Assembly: GCA_021808875.1 (NCBI GenBank)
Contig: JAKBAU010000042.1
Coordinates: 1-16,553 of the forward strand
Length of the DNA: 16,553 nt
Reading direction: 5' to 3'
Origin: Pseudomonadota bacterium
GTDB taxonomy: Bacteria; Pseudomonadota; Alphaproteobacteria; Micropepsales; Micropepsaceae
Shown here: piece after piece, positions 7,427-14,961 of the stretch
Position numbering within the stretch: position 1 is the first letter of the stretch
Layout of the letters: each line of letters opens with the position of its first letter
Made by a program: the position numbers and the translations under genes
Notes under the pieces: generated by a model
Database searches by the model: none
Told to the model about the DNA's origin: nothing
The model's input: only the letters and a program-made list of their open reading frames with translations

Positions 7427-8230
7427 TCACTTGCCCTGAAAGCGTGGCTCGCGCTTCTCGGCAAAGGCGCTCACACCTTCCTTCACGTCTGCCGTGGGAT
7501 TGGCGATCATGACCGCCATAGCTGCATCGTTCAGTGCCCGCTCGAGGCTGGAATCAAGGCCGTGGCGCATCATGCTCTTGACGAGGCGGGTGGCGATTGG
7601 CGCCCTGGCTGCAATCGCGGCAGCAAGTTCGCGGGTGCGATCGTGGAGTTTGTTTTGGGGCACGACTTCTGTCACCAGGCCCAGGGTGAGCGCTTCCTCA
7701 GCGCTATAGATCTGCGCCAGCCAGCTCATCTTTAGCGCGCGATCAAGCCCCATGGCGCGGGGAAACAGCCAGGCTCCCCCTTCGTCCGGTAACAGCCCGA
7801 AGCGCCCGGAGGTATCGCCAAGCTTGGCATCAGCGCCGGCGATGCGCAGGTCGCAGGCTAGCGCTAGCGCAAGACCGCCCGCCACCGCATGACCGTTGAT
7901 CATGGCGATCACGGGCTTGTCCATACGATGCAAGGCGGTAATGACCCGGTGCATGCCCTCGCGCATCTGTACCGCATGTCCGAGCTGACGGCGGAGATAG
8001 TCATCATGTTCCTCGTCGCCTCCGCGGACATCTCCTCCGGCGCAAAATGCACGACCCGCGCCGGTGATGATGAGGCAGCGAAGCCGGTCATCTCTCTGAT
8101 AGGCGTCTAAAGCGTCGACCAGCTCGCTGCACATACGCGAGGTGTAGGCATTGAGGGCGGCAGGTCGGTTGAGCACGAGCTCACCGATGTGATCGCTGCC
8201 GGCAGTGTAAAGTATGGTCTGTCCAGTCAT
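7427..8230 (-). CDS. Enoyl-CoA hydratase/isomerase (crotonase) family protein lacking the classical catalytic glutamates
   Basis: This is a 267-aa crotonase-fold protein that should act on an acyl-CoA in the cytoplasm. The start MTGQTILYTAG at 8230 has GAGG 8 nt upstream; the frame extends upstream to a TTG at 8296, overlapping the lipoprotein gene, and is not favoured. CoA and oxyanion-hole elements are AFCAGGD (61-67) and NGHAVAGGLALALACD (112-127). The positions aligned with Glu144 and Glu164 of rat enoyl-CoA hydratase are Ala121 and Ser141, so simple 2-enoyl hydration is unlikely. GRFGLLPDEGGAWLFPRAMG (142-161) resembles the segment of PaaG-type isomerases, with Asp149 a candidate acid/base. 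Substrate unknown. It lies 62 bp after the lipoprotein gene and may share its transcript. The gene ends in EKREPRFQGK, a common crotonase C-terminus. Confidence 0.88.
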   Translation of the reverse strand: MTGQTILYTAGSDHIGELVLNRPAALNAYTSRMCSELVDALDAYQRDDRLRCLIITGAGRAFCAGGDVRGGDEEHDDYLRRQLGHAVQMREGMHRVITALHRMDKPVIAMINGHAVAGGLALALACDLRIAGADAKLGDTSGRFGLLPDEGGAWLFPRAMGLDRALKMSWLAQIYSAEEALTLGLVTEVVPQNKLHDRTRELAAAIAARAPIATRLVKSMMRHGLDSSLERALNDAAMAVMIANPTADVKEGVSAFAEKREPRFQGK

Positions 8231-8292
8231 GGCAATGTCCTCGCGCCCAGCCCAGGCCGCAGCATGGGACGGGCGCGCGAACATTCCAAGCC

Positions 8293-8820
8293 TCAATCGC
8301 GATAGTTATAGCCGGGAGGCGGAGGCGGCGGATAACCCGGAGGGGGAGGGGGGGGCGGCTGGTAGCCTGGTGGTGGAGGAGGAGGATAGTTATAGGCGTT
8401 GGGCGGTGGGGCAGCAACATGATTGCCATGGGCCCTCATGCATTGCACGTAGGCGATGTTATATTCACGCTGAGCAGCATACTGGCCCTCGCCCGGATGG
8501 GCTGTGGTGGCACCGATTCCGGCACCAGCCGCTCCGCCAACGACTGCGCCGCGCGTATTTCCGACCGCAGCACCCAGGGCAGCGCCTATTGCCGCTCCTA
8601 CCAGCGCGTTGGTAGCAGTCCGGCTATTGGCTTCGGAGACTTTGCCAGCCACGCGGTCCGACGCATAATGCTGACAATAAACATCGTCTTCCTGGAATTG
8701 CGAGAAAGACTTACCTCTACCCGGCATCACCGGAACGGTCGGGCTGAGCGGTTGTGTTACACAGCCTTCCAGCCCGATCAGGGCTACAAGGCCTACCGCT
8801 CCCAACATCATCTTGCGCAT
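8293..8820 (-). CDS. Glycine-zipper lipoprotein with polyproline tail
   Basis: This is a 175-aa predicted lipoprotein of unknown role. The start MRKMMLGAVG is preceded by AGAGGTG and gives a lipoprotein signal ending LEGC, with Cys20 as the lipidation site (Glu at -2 is unusual). A conserved polar part contains DDVYCQHYASDRVAG (45-59). A glycine zipper, VGAAIGAALGAAVG (74-87) and GAVVGGAAGAGIGA (91-104), is typical of segments that pack or insert in membranes. AQREYNIAYVQCMRAHGNH (116-134) follows. Cys49 and Cys127 could form a disulfide. The last 30 residues are nearly all proline with GY punctuation. It is probably an envelope protein attached to the inner or outer membrane. It diverges from the lactone oxidase gene and is followed by the crotonase gene. 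Confidence 0.82.
   Translation of the reverse strand: MRKMMLGAVGLVALIGLEGCVTQPLSPTVPVMPGRGKSFSQFQEDDVYCQHYASDRVAGKVSEANSRTATNALVGAAIGAALGAAVGNTRGAVVGGAAGAGIGATTAHPGEGQYAAQREYNIAYVQCMRAHGNHVAAPPPNAYNYPPPPPPGYQPPPPPPPGYPPPPPPGYNYRD
8308..8385 (-). repeat. Tandem proline-rich repeats (six or seven Pro then GY)
   Basis: Residues 146-171 of the lipoprotein are three imperfect copies of a Pro6-7-Gly-Tyr unit. The plus strand is correspondingly G-rich, with runs of up to eight G (around 8343-8354). The array could vary in length by slippage, and runs of six or seven prolines usually need EF-P for translation. Confidence 0.75.
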
Positions 8821-8967
8821 TGCACACCTCTTGCTTGGAGCTAAACGTGGTCCTGCCAGTCTGGTCCGTCCACAACTCCGAGCACGAACCATCCGCTGGC
8901 CAAGCTGAACACGACATGAACGCTAATCAATCTGACAAGGTTTGAGGCAAATCAAGCGCACGCGCAA

Positions 8968-8996
8968 TTGACCTCACGTCGCTCTGAAGGCGTAGT
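8968..8996 (+). promoter_or_regulatory. Candidate promoter of the sugar-lactone oxidase gene
   Basis: TTGACC (8968-8973) is a near-ideal -35. A weak -10, CGTAGT (8991-8996), follows at 17 bp. Transcription would begin around 9003, leaving a short leader that holds the GGGGGAAG ribosome binding site at 9008-9015 before the ATG at 9019. Confidence 0.45.
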
Positions 8997-9018
8997 AGTA
9001 AAAATTCGGGGGAAGATT

Positions 9019-10326
9019 ATGGAGCTTGTTTCGGGGCGTTGGAGCAACTGGTCGGGCGGGGTTCGCTGTAAACCGCGTCAGGTTATGGCGCCACGCGAGG
9101 AAGTGGAGCTTGCCGCGGCCATTCGAACGGCCAGGGGATGTGTACGGGCGCCGGGAACCGGCCACTCTTTCACGCCCATTTGTACCAGCGATGACACGCT
9201 TTTGGACCTTTCAGCGTTTCAGGGGCTGGCCGGCGTCAATCATGAGGCCCAGAGCGCAACCTTTCGTGCAGCCACACCGTTGTGGGCAGTAGGTCCAGCC
9301 CTTCATGCCCAAGGTTACGCCCTGGCGAACATGGGCGACATTGATCGGCAGACTGTCGCAGGTGTTGTCGCCACCGGCACGCATGGCACTGGCCGCAGCC
9401 TGGGAAGCCTGTCAGCCCAGGTGACCGGGTTTCGGCTGATCTGCGCCGACGGTGAAGTGCTCCGCTGCTCGGCGTCCGAAAACTCCGAGATCTTCGACCT
9501 GGGACGGGTGTCGATCGGAACCTTTGGCGTCATGAGCGAGATCACGCTCAGGGTTCTTCCTGCCTACAAGCTCGTCGAGCACAACTTCGCGCTACCGATT
9601 GAGGAACTATTCGAGCGTCTGGACAGCCTCATCGTCGAAAATCGTCATTTCGAGTTTTTCTGGTTTCCCTATGCCAATACGGCAGTCTGTAAATCGCTGA
9701 ATCTCAGCACCGCTGAGGCACCAGCTCCCCGTACAGCCGAACAGATGTATGCCCGAGGTGAAGTCAGTGGGTCATTTGATATGCGAACCTTCATCGCGAT
9801 CAATGAAGTACTGCCATTCGCGCCCTTTCTGCTTGAGGGCGCACACCGTCTCTGTTCCCGGCTGATGCCCGGGCCGGACAAGGTGCGTTGGAGTTACGAG
9901 ATTTTTCCCAGTCCGCGAACGGTGCGCTTCAATGAAATGGAATATGCCGTGGCGTTCGAAGATGGGCCGGCGTGTCTCAAGCAGATTGTCGATCAGATCC
10001 GTGCCAAGCGTATCAATACCGGGTTTCCCATCGAGTACCGCATCGTGAAAGGCGATGACATCGCCTTGAGTCCATTCTACGGGCGTGATAGCGCGACTAT
10101 CGCTGTCCACCAATACCGTAAGGTTGACACCACTGCGCTGTTCTCCGCCTGCGAGGAGATATTCAAGCAATTTGGCGGTCGACCGCACTGGGGCAAACGC
10201 CATAGCCGGACCGCTGCCGATTTGGCGCAGATATATCCCCAATATGAGCGGTTTGTGGGCATGCGGGAAAAACTTGATCCTCGCGGTCGCTTTCTCAACG
10301 CGCATTTGAGGGCGCTCTTTACATAG
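9019..10326 (+). CDS. FAD-dependent sugar-1,4-lactone oxidase (D-arabinono/L-gulono-1,4-lactone oxidase family)
   Basis: This 435-aa flavoprotein of the VAO/PCMH superfamily should oxidise an aldono-1,4-lactone with oxygen or another acceptor. The start MELVSGRWSNWSGGV is preceded by GGGGGAAG; an upstream in-frame TTG coincides with the likely -35 and is not a start. FAD-binding PP-loop residues APGTGHSFTP (44-53) contain His49, the position that covalently binds FAD in the lactone-oxidase family. The segment MGDIDRQTVAGVVATGTHGTG (105-125) is diagnostic. The C-terminal ALO domain ends with HWGK (390-393) and LDPRGRFLNAHL. No signal peptide or membrane helix is seen, unlike animal gulonolactone oxidase. 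It stands alone, divergent from the lipoprotein gene and convergent with hisI. Substrate specificity cannot be told from these motifs. Confidence 0.9.
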   Translation: MELVSGRWSNWSGGVRCKPRQVMAPREEVELAAAIRTARGCVRAPGTGHSFTPICTSDDTLLDLSAFQGLAGVNHEAQSATFRAATPLWAVGPALHAQGYALANMGDIDRQTVAGVVATGTHGTGRSLGSLSAQVTGFRLICADGEVLRCSASENSEIFDLGRVSIGTFGVMSEITLRVLPAYKLVEHNFALPIEELFERLDSLIVENRHFEFFWFPYANTAVCKSLNLSTAEAPAPRTAEQMYARGEVSGSFDMRTFIAINEVLPFAPFLLEGAHRLCSRLMPGPDKVRWSYEIFPSPRTVRFNEMEYAVAFEDGPACLKQIVDQIRAKRINTGFPIEYRIVKGDDIALSPFYGRDSATIAVHQYRKVDTTALFSACEEIFKQFGGRPHWGKRHSRTAADLAQIYPQYERFVGMREKLDPRGRFLNAHLRALFT

Positions 10327-10346
10327 TACGTAAAGATATGAGGGCC

Positions 10347-10372
10347 GGCCTGCCTATGGCATATGCAAGGCC
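10347..10372 (+). terminator. Hairpin after the lactone oxidase gene
   Basis: GGCCT (10347-10351) pairs with AGGCC (10368-10372). GC/GC and TAT/ATA pairs continue inward past a bulged A. It lies 21 bases after the stop, in the 142-bp gap between convergent genes. No U-tract follows, so termination is only suggested. Confidence 0.3.
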
Positions 10373-10424
10373 TCCTGCGTGACCCGCTTCCAGGATCATG
10401 GCCGAGACTGGTGTACTTTGCCGC

Positions 10425-10459
10425 CACGGCACGGGGCTGGTGCACAGTGCACTGCCGTG
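10425..10459 (-). terminator. Hairpin after hisI
   Basis: CACGGCA (10425-10431) pairs with TGCCGTG (10453-10459). The loop holds two copies of the palindrome GTGCAC (10440-10445, 10447-10452). It starts 10 bases past the hisI stop and lies between convergent genes. A T-tract is absent. Confidence 0.35.
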
Positions 10460-10468
10460 CTTTCCGGC

Positions 10469-10843
10469 TTACCGACCGCGGTCCCCCGCTTCCGACGCTG
10501 GGGTATCCAGCCGGCGATAGAAGCAGCTTCGTGCGCCTGTATGACAGGCCGGCCCTTTCTGGCGAACCCGGAAAAGCAGGGTGTCGCCATCGCAGTCGAT
10601 GCCGGCCTCAACCAGTTCCTGGGTATGGCCGGAGGTTTCACCCTTGCGCCATCTTTCGCTGCGGGAGCGAGACCAGTAGGTGAGCTGGCCCGTGCGCAGG
10701 GTTTCCGCGAGCGTCTGGTAATTCATCCAGGCCATCATCAGAACGTCCCCGTTTTCTGCATCCTGTGCGATCACGGGGACAAGGCCATCGGCGTTGAAGT
10801 TGACAGCGGCGAGGAACGCGCTGACCGATAGGGTGTCGCTCAT
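10469..10843 (-). CDS. hisI: Phosphoribosyl-AMP cyclohydrolase
   Basis: This enzyme catalyses the third step of histidine synthesis, opening the adenine ring of phosphoribosyl-AMP to give ProFAR, in the cytoplasm. It is a 124-aa stand-alone HisI without the HisE domain. All family blocks are present: [13 protein letters not shown] (16-28), VLMMAWMN (34-41), [20 protein letters not shown] (56-75), the metal-binding DCDGD (83-87) and Cys100/Cys107 in [11 protein letters not shown], which with Cys84 form the zinc site. Its ATG overlaps the stop of the metC-like gene (ATGA at 10840-10843), so translation is probably coupled. No other his genes are in the window, so its position at the end of a sulfur amino-acid operon is unusual for its pathway. 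It is followed by a hairpin. Confidence 0.96.
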   Translation of the reverse strand: MSDTLSVSAFLAAVNFNADGLVPVIAQDAENGDVLMMAWMNYQTLAETLRTGQLTYWSRSRSERWRKGETSGHTQELVEAGIDCDGDTLLFRVRQKGPACHTGARSCFYRRLDTPASEAGDRGR

Positions 10844-11994
10844 AGCAGGCGCGCCATTCGTTCAAATCCCTGACCTAGATCGTCTATGAGATCGTCGACG
10901 TCTTCGAGTCCGGCATGGACCCGCACCACTGTGCCATCGCCTGGCCACGGCCGCGCAGTACGTACAATATGAGCTGGCGTGATGAGGCTTTCAAATCCAC
11001 CCCAGGACCAGCCCATACCGAAGAGCTTGAGTCCATCCATGAACGCGGCCAGTGCGGCATGGGACAGGGGCTTGAGTTCGATGGCAAAGAGGCCGCAGGC
11101 CCCCTTGAAGTCACGCTTCCAGATCGCATGCCCGGGATCGCTGTCGAGCCCGGGATGCAGGACCCGCGTGACTTCCGGTCGTGCCGAAAACCAGCGGGCG
11201 AGCTTTAACCCGTTCTGTTCATGGACGGGCAGTCGACGTGACAGAGTGCGCAGCCCCCTTAGTGCCAGAAATAGGTCATCTGCCGAAGCAAACAGTCCGA
11301 GATCGCCGTGGGTATGTGTCAGACGCTCGGCATGGCTGGGATTGGCACAGACATACCCCATCATCAGGTCGGAATGCCCGCCGATATACTTGGTCACGGA
11401 CTGAATGGACAGATCGACGCCATACGCCAAAGGTTGAAAATACAGTGGGGTCGCCCAGGTGTTGTCCATCAAAACGGATGCGCCGCGGCGATGGGCGACA
11501 TCGGCAATGGCGGGAATGTCCTGGATTTCGAACGTGAGCGATCCCGGGGATTCACAAAAGATCGCGCGTGTATTGCTGCGGAAGAGCGCGTCGATGCCGT
11601 TGCCGATGCATGGATCGAAGTAGCTGGTCTGCACGCCGTAACGCGCGAGGACGCGGTCACAAAAATTGCGGGTAGGAAAATAGGCACTGTCGCTGACCAG
11701 CAGGTGATCTCCGGCGCGACACACAGCTAGGATTGCGGTGGTGATGGCAGCAAGGCCAGATGGCGTCACCACCGTGGCAGCGCCTTGCTCAAGGGCATTG
11801 ATGGCGGTTGTGAAGCTCTCAGAGGTTGGAGTGCCACGGCGACCATAAACATATGGCGCAGTGCCATCCTCGAGGGTTTCAAGATCTGGCATCAGGAAGG
11901 TCGAGACGCGGTAGACCGGGGTCGATACCGCACCATGATAGCGCGCGGGCTCGCGGCCGAGATGACCTGTAAGAGTGCCGGGCTTATGGCTCAT
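10840..11994 (-). CDS. metC: Cys/Met-metabolism PLP enzyme, probable cystathionine beta-lyase
   Basis: This fold-type I PLP enzyme of the Cys/Met metabolism family probably cleaves cystathionine to homocysteine, pyruvate and ammonia, or acts as a cysteine desulfhydrase. It is 384 aa, about the usual length. Conserved points are YGRRGTPT (50-57), SGLAAI (79-84) for PLP phosphate binding, DNTWATP (177-183) with the pyridine-N aspartate Asp177, and [11 protein letters not shown] (199-209) with the Schiff-base Lys202. The C-terminal SWGGFESLI with RVHAGLED is typical of cystathionine beta-lyases. It overlaps POT upstream and hisI downstream by ATGA, so the three are coupled. Gamma-lyase activity cannot be excluded by sequence alone. 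Confidence 0.9.
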   Translation of the reverse strand: MSHKPGTLTGHLGREPARYHGAVSTPVYRVSTFLMPDLETLEDGTAPYVYGRRGTPTSESFTTAINALEQGAATVVTPSGLAAITTAILAVCRAGDHLLVSDSAYFPTRNFCDRVLARYGVQTSYFDPCIGNGIDALFRSNTRAIFCESPGSLTFEIQDIPAIADVAHRRGASVLMDNTWATPLYFQPLAYGVDLSIQSVTKYIGGHSDLMMGYVCANPSHAERLTHTHGDLGLFASADDLFLALRGLRTLSRRLPVHEQNGLKLARWFSARPEVTRVLHPGLDSDPGHAIWKRDFKGACGLFAIELKPLSHAALAAFMDGLKLFGMGWSWGGFESLITPAHIVRTARPWPGDGTVVRVHAGLEDVDDLIDDLGQGFERMARLL

Positions 11995-13490
11995 AGATCC
12001 ACTCCAACGCCGACTTCAGTTGCAACATCTGGCCCCGGGGTAAGGGGCGCCCCCATGCGTTCGCTCAGGATCGGCCGTAATGGCCGGTCGAACGACCAGA
12101 TGATTAGGGCGCTGACAAACGCGATGGCAGCGGTGATGAGAAAAAACTCGAATTTGGGTATGTGGTCCCAAAGCGTCGCCAGCGTGCCGCCAAGAGTACT
12201 ACCAAGGAATGTCGCGATGAACCAGAAGCCCATCATCATGGACATCACCTGCACCGGTGCCGCACGAGCCACAAGTGCAAGTCCGACCGGCGAAAGATAA
12301 AGCTCACCAAGAGTATAGATCGTGAAAAACGGTAGCAGCCACAGCCAGCTGGCATGGCCATGCGGACCGGTTACATAGGCCAATCCGGCCATCAAACAGA
12401 AGGAGACGCTGAGCAGGGCACAGCCCAGGGCCATCTTGATAGGCGTGGAGGGCTCGCGTCCGCGACGGGCCTGTTTGCCCCACATCCAGACGAGAAATGG
12501 CGTAAAGGCAAATATCATGGCGGGGTCGATGGATTGCGCCCAAGGCGCAGGAATGACAAAATTCACGACGCCGGGAATAAAAATCCGATCGGTATAATCG
12601 CGGGCCCAAAGCGCGATCGTGATGTATTGCTGCTCATAGCTCATCCAGAAGCCCGTGACCGGTACAAAGAGTGCTACCAGTGCGAAGATTGCCTTCCAGT
12701 CCTGGCGGCTGAGCGGCTGGGCCTTCACCTTGGTGCCGCTCCGGCGGGCACTGGTGACGCGGTCGGGGGGCAGGTGACGCAATGACATCAGGTAAATCAG
12801 AACGCCGATAGAAACCCCGATGCCGGCAGCAAAGAAGCCGAAATGCCAGCCTGCGTTCTGTCCCAAGGCCACACAGAGGCCATGGCTCGCGGGCCAGTCG
12901 TCGGTACACATACGCGCACCCAGTGTGCCGCAAATATAGGGGGCAAGGAAGGCGCCGAGATTGATTCCGACATAGAAGATCGAGTAGGCGCGGTCGATCC
13001 GGTTATCGCCCGGGGCGTAAAGGTTGCCGACCTGGGTCGAAATGTTGGGTTTGAAGGCACCGTTGCCAATGATCAGCGCCAGTAGACCAAAGAAGAACAG
13101 CGAGGTCTGGGTGAGCATGAATTCACCAGCGATCATCATCAAGCCGCCGGCAACAACTGTATAGCGTTGGCCAGTCAGGCGGTCCGCAAGCAGTCCTCCG
13201 AAAAATGGGGTGAGATAAACAAGCCCGGTGTAAAGACCAGTGATATTGGTAGCAAATTCCGTTGGTGAGAGCGGTCCCAGCAGCCATTGGAAGGCACTGC
13301 GCACAATCGAAAGCCCAATGACATGTGGCATCGCCTCTGGCGTCAGCAATTGCTGGGTCAGATAGAAGATCAGAATCGACGTCATGCCATAATAGGAAAA
13401 ACGTTCCGCCATTTCGGTCGAGAACAGGCTTGTCAGTCCGATCGGATGACCGAACAGATCACGCTGACGCTTGGCCTCATTTTGAGCCAT
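11991..13490 (-). CDS. POT (PTR2) family proton-coupled peptide transporter
   Basis: This 499-aa inner-membrane MFS transporter is predicted to import di- or tripeptides with protons. The start at 13490 has AAGGGA 7 nt upstream; an ATG 4 bases earlier is out of frame and soon stops. The ExxER motif is Glu26, Glu29, Arg30, followed by FSYYG (31-35). Other POT marks are GLYTGLVYLTPFFGGLLADR, the PTR2 signature FYVGINLGA (172-180), W282/E286 in WMSYEQQ, and GELYLSPVGLALV with Glu396. A region of about 24 residues at 191-214, between CGTLG and GWHFGF, is longer than I expect and contains two cysteines that face an extramembrane loop. Its stop overlaps metC, tying peptide uptake to thiol amino-acid cleavage. 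Substrate preference is inferred only. Confidence 0.92.
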   Translation of the reverse strand: MAQNEAKRQRDLFGHPIGLTSLFSTEMAERFSYYGMTSILIFYLTQQLLTPEAMPHVIGLSIVRSAFQWLLGPLSPTEFATNITGLYTGLVYLTPFFGGLLADRLTGQRYTVVAGGLMMIAGEFMLTQTSLFFFGLLALIIGNGAFKPNISTQVGNLYAPGDNRIDRAYSIFYVGINLGAFLAPYICGTLGARMCTDDWPASHGLCVALGQNAGWHFGFFAAGIGVSIGVLIYLMSLRHLPPDRVTSARRSGTKVKAQPLSRQDWKAIFALVALFVPVTGFWMSYEQQYITIALWARDYTDRIFIPGVVNFVIPAPWAQSIDPAMIFAFTPFLVWMWGKQARRGREPSTPIKMALGCALLSVSFCLMAGLAYVTGPHGHASWLWLLPFFTIYTLGELYLSPVGLALVARAAPVQVMSMMMGFWFIATFLGSTLGGTLATLWDHIPKFEFFLITAAIAFVSALIIWSFDRPLRPILSERMGAPLTPGPDVATEVGVGVDL

Positions 13491-13508
13491 TCATGATCCC
13501 TTTCTGAA

Positions 13509-13548
13509 CTTCCCGACCGTGCGAGCGTGCACACTGCGCGCGGGGAAG
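13509..13548 (-). terminator. Hairpin in the gap between the GNAT and POT genes
   Basis: CTTCCC (13509-13514) pairs with GGGAAG (13543-13548). An inner GTGC/GCAC stem lies at 13519-13532. It occupies the only gap (89 bp) in this otherwise overlapping gene run and ends close to the POT ribosome binding site. It may be an attenuator, a processing stem or a weak terminator. Confidence 0.35.
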
Positions 13549-13579
13549 AAAATGGTTAGACGGCTTTGTGAGCAACGAC

Positions 13580-14110
13580 TTAGGGGAGGAAGACGTAGCG
13601 CTCTTCGCGGGCGTAGGGAATGAAGCCGGCCCGTTGATAGAGTGGCAGGGCGCGTGGGTGATCCAGGGTGCAGGTATTGACCTTCAGTTTGTTGATCGGC
13701 CGGTCCCAGGCCAGAAGTACTGACTGAAACAGGAAATAATGCCCCAAGCCGCGACCGATATAGTCGGGAACAAGTCCAAAATACGCCAGCTGGCCAGTGG
13801 GCATCGGGCGAAAGTCGAATTCCGCCATACCGGCAGGACAGCCGTCGACATAGAGCACGTAGAGAAAAAGGTTCGGGTCCTGGAGCAGGGCGCTGAGTTC
13901 CCCGTCGGACAGCTTTTTGCGGTCAACCCAGTAATGGGCACGGCCAATGGTATCGTAGAGATAGCGGTAGAAATGAATGGGCGGCGCCGCTGTCCTTAAA
14001 ATAGCGATCTTTCCGCTCGGGAGCGGCGGCGGCACAATGTCAGGCCGTGCCTTCATGTCGAGAAATGTGACTACGGTTGGAATGCGTTTGGTATTGGCGC
14101 GGTCCCTCAT
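13580..14110 (-). CDS. GNAT family N-acetyltransferase
   Basis: This 176-aa cytoplasmic acetyltransferase transfers acetyl from acetyl-CoA to an unknown amine. The acetyl-CoA-binding motif A is seen in YFGLVPDYIGRGLG (110-123), following the usual R/Q-x-x-G-x-G/A pattern. Motif B is TCTLDHPRALPLYQRAGF (146-163). The N-terminal about 45 residues are less conserved. It overlaps sseA by ATGA (14107-14110), so it is coupled to the cysteine/sulfurtransferase genes. An amino-acid or thiol-compound substrate is plausible from context only. The gene ends 89 bp before POT. Confidence 0.88.
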   Translation of the reverse strand: MRDRANTKRIPTVVTFLDMKARPDIVPPPLPSGKIAILRTAAPPIHFYRYLYDTIGRAHYWVDRKKLSDGELSALLQDPNLFLYVLYVDGCPAGMAEFDFRPMPTGQLAYFGLVPDYIGRGLGHYFLFQSVLLAWDRPINKLKVNTCTLDHPRALPLYQRAGFIPYAREERYVFLP

Positions 14111-14961
14111 CCAGTTCGTCCCGTCTCAATCGGCGCCTCAGGGCGCGCTCCCCATTCGGCCCAGGAGCCGTCATATAGCGCCACCTGCTGTGCTCCGGCC
14201 ACATTCAGGGCCAGCAAAAGGATGGCCGCGGTGATCCCCGAACCGCAGCTCGTGATCACCGGGCGTGACAGCGTGAGATGATTATCGACGAAGAGCGCAC
14301 GCAGCTCATCCGCGGATTTAAGCGTACAGTCGCCATTGATCAGTTCTGAATAATGGAGGTTGCAACTTTTGGGTATGTGGCCAGGGCGAACGCCGGGACG
14401 TGGCTCGGCTTCTTCTCCGGCAAAGCGGGAGAGGCTTCTGGCGTCTGCAATCTGCGCGCTGCCCGAGGCTTGGGCCGAAAGAACCTGTGCAAAATCACGG
14501 AGTAGGCTGTTATCGGGGCGCGGCGTAAAGTGCCGGTAATGTGGTGGTGGCAGCAGGTCGTCGATTGGTCGGCCCTCCCGCTTCCATTTGGGCATGCCAC
14601 CGTCCAGAACGACGACGTCACCATGGCCCATGGCCCGCAGCATCCACCAGGCCCGCGGGCTGGAGTAAATCCCGGCGCCATCATAAACGACAATAAGATT
14701 GCCATCTCCCAGTCCTAGCTTGCGCATCTGGCTGGCAAACTTGGTTGGGGGCGCGAGCATATGCGGTAACGCGCTGGTCTCGTCACTGATCGCGTCGATA
14801 TCGAAAAATACGGCTCCTGGAATATGGGCACTGCCGTATTCAGCGCGCGCATCGCGACCAGCCTGAGGCAGATACCAGGACGCGTCAGCGACGCGGACAT
14901 CCGGGGCTTCGAGATGCTCGGCCAGCCAGGCGGTGGAGACCAAGGGAAAAGCGACACTCAT
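14107..14961 (-). CDS. sseA: 3-mercaptopyruvate sulfurtransferase (two rhodanese domains)
   Basis: This cytoplasmic sulfurtransferase moves sulfur from 3-mercaptopyruvate (or thiosulfate) to a thiol or cyanide acceptor. It is 284 aa with the standard inactive N-terminal rhodanese domain (about 5-135, with HIPGAVFFDID at 46-56) and catalytic C-terminal rhodanese domain (about 150-280, with GHIPKSCNLHY). The active loop is CGSGITA at 239-245, with catalytic Cys239. This CG-S/T-G-x-T form favours mercaptopyruvate over thiosulfate (rhodanese loops being CRxGxx[R/T]). It overlaps cysK upstream and the GNAT gene downstream by 4 bp each. The substrate can arise from cysteine by transamination, which fits the neighbouring cysteine synthase. 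Confidence 0.93.
   Translation of the reverse strand: MSVAFPLVSTAWLAEHLEAPDVRVADASWYLPQAGRDARAEYGSAHIPGAVFFDIDAISDETSALPHMLAPPTKFASQMRKLGLGDGNLIVVYDGAGIYSSPRAWWMLRAMGHGDVVVLDGGMPKWKREGRPIDDLLPPPHYRHFTPRPDNSLLRDFAQVLSAQASGSAQIADARSLSRFAGEEAEPRPGVRPGHIPKSCNLHYSELINGDCTLKSADELRALFVDNHLTLSRPVITSCGSGITAAILLLALNVAGAQQVALYDGSWAEWGARPEAPIETGRTG

Noticed and set aside
8231..8296. TTG-started extension of the crotonase gene overlapping the lipoprotein stop
   Set aside because: The MTGQTILY start has a ribosome binding site and matches normal crotonase length.
8308..8385. Polyproline-coding array as a CRISPR-like repeat
   Set aside because: The units are adjacent, in frame and coding, with no unique spacers.
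10327..10468. Possible small RNA between the convergent lactone oxidase and hisI genes
   Set aside because: The structure is better explained as two hairpins at the ends of the flanking genes; no promoter was seen.
13491..13579. A SAM-II or other methionine riboswitch before the POT-metC genes
   Set aside because: The gap is short and shows only a simple nested stem; I could not trace a riboswitch consensus.
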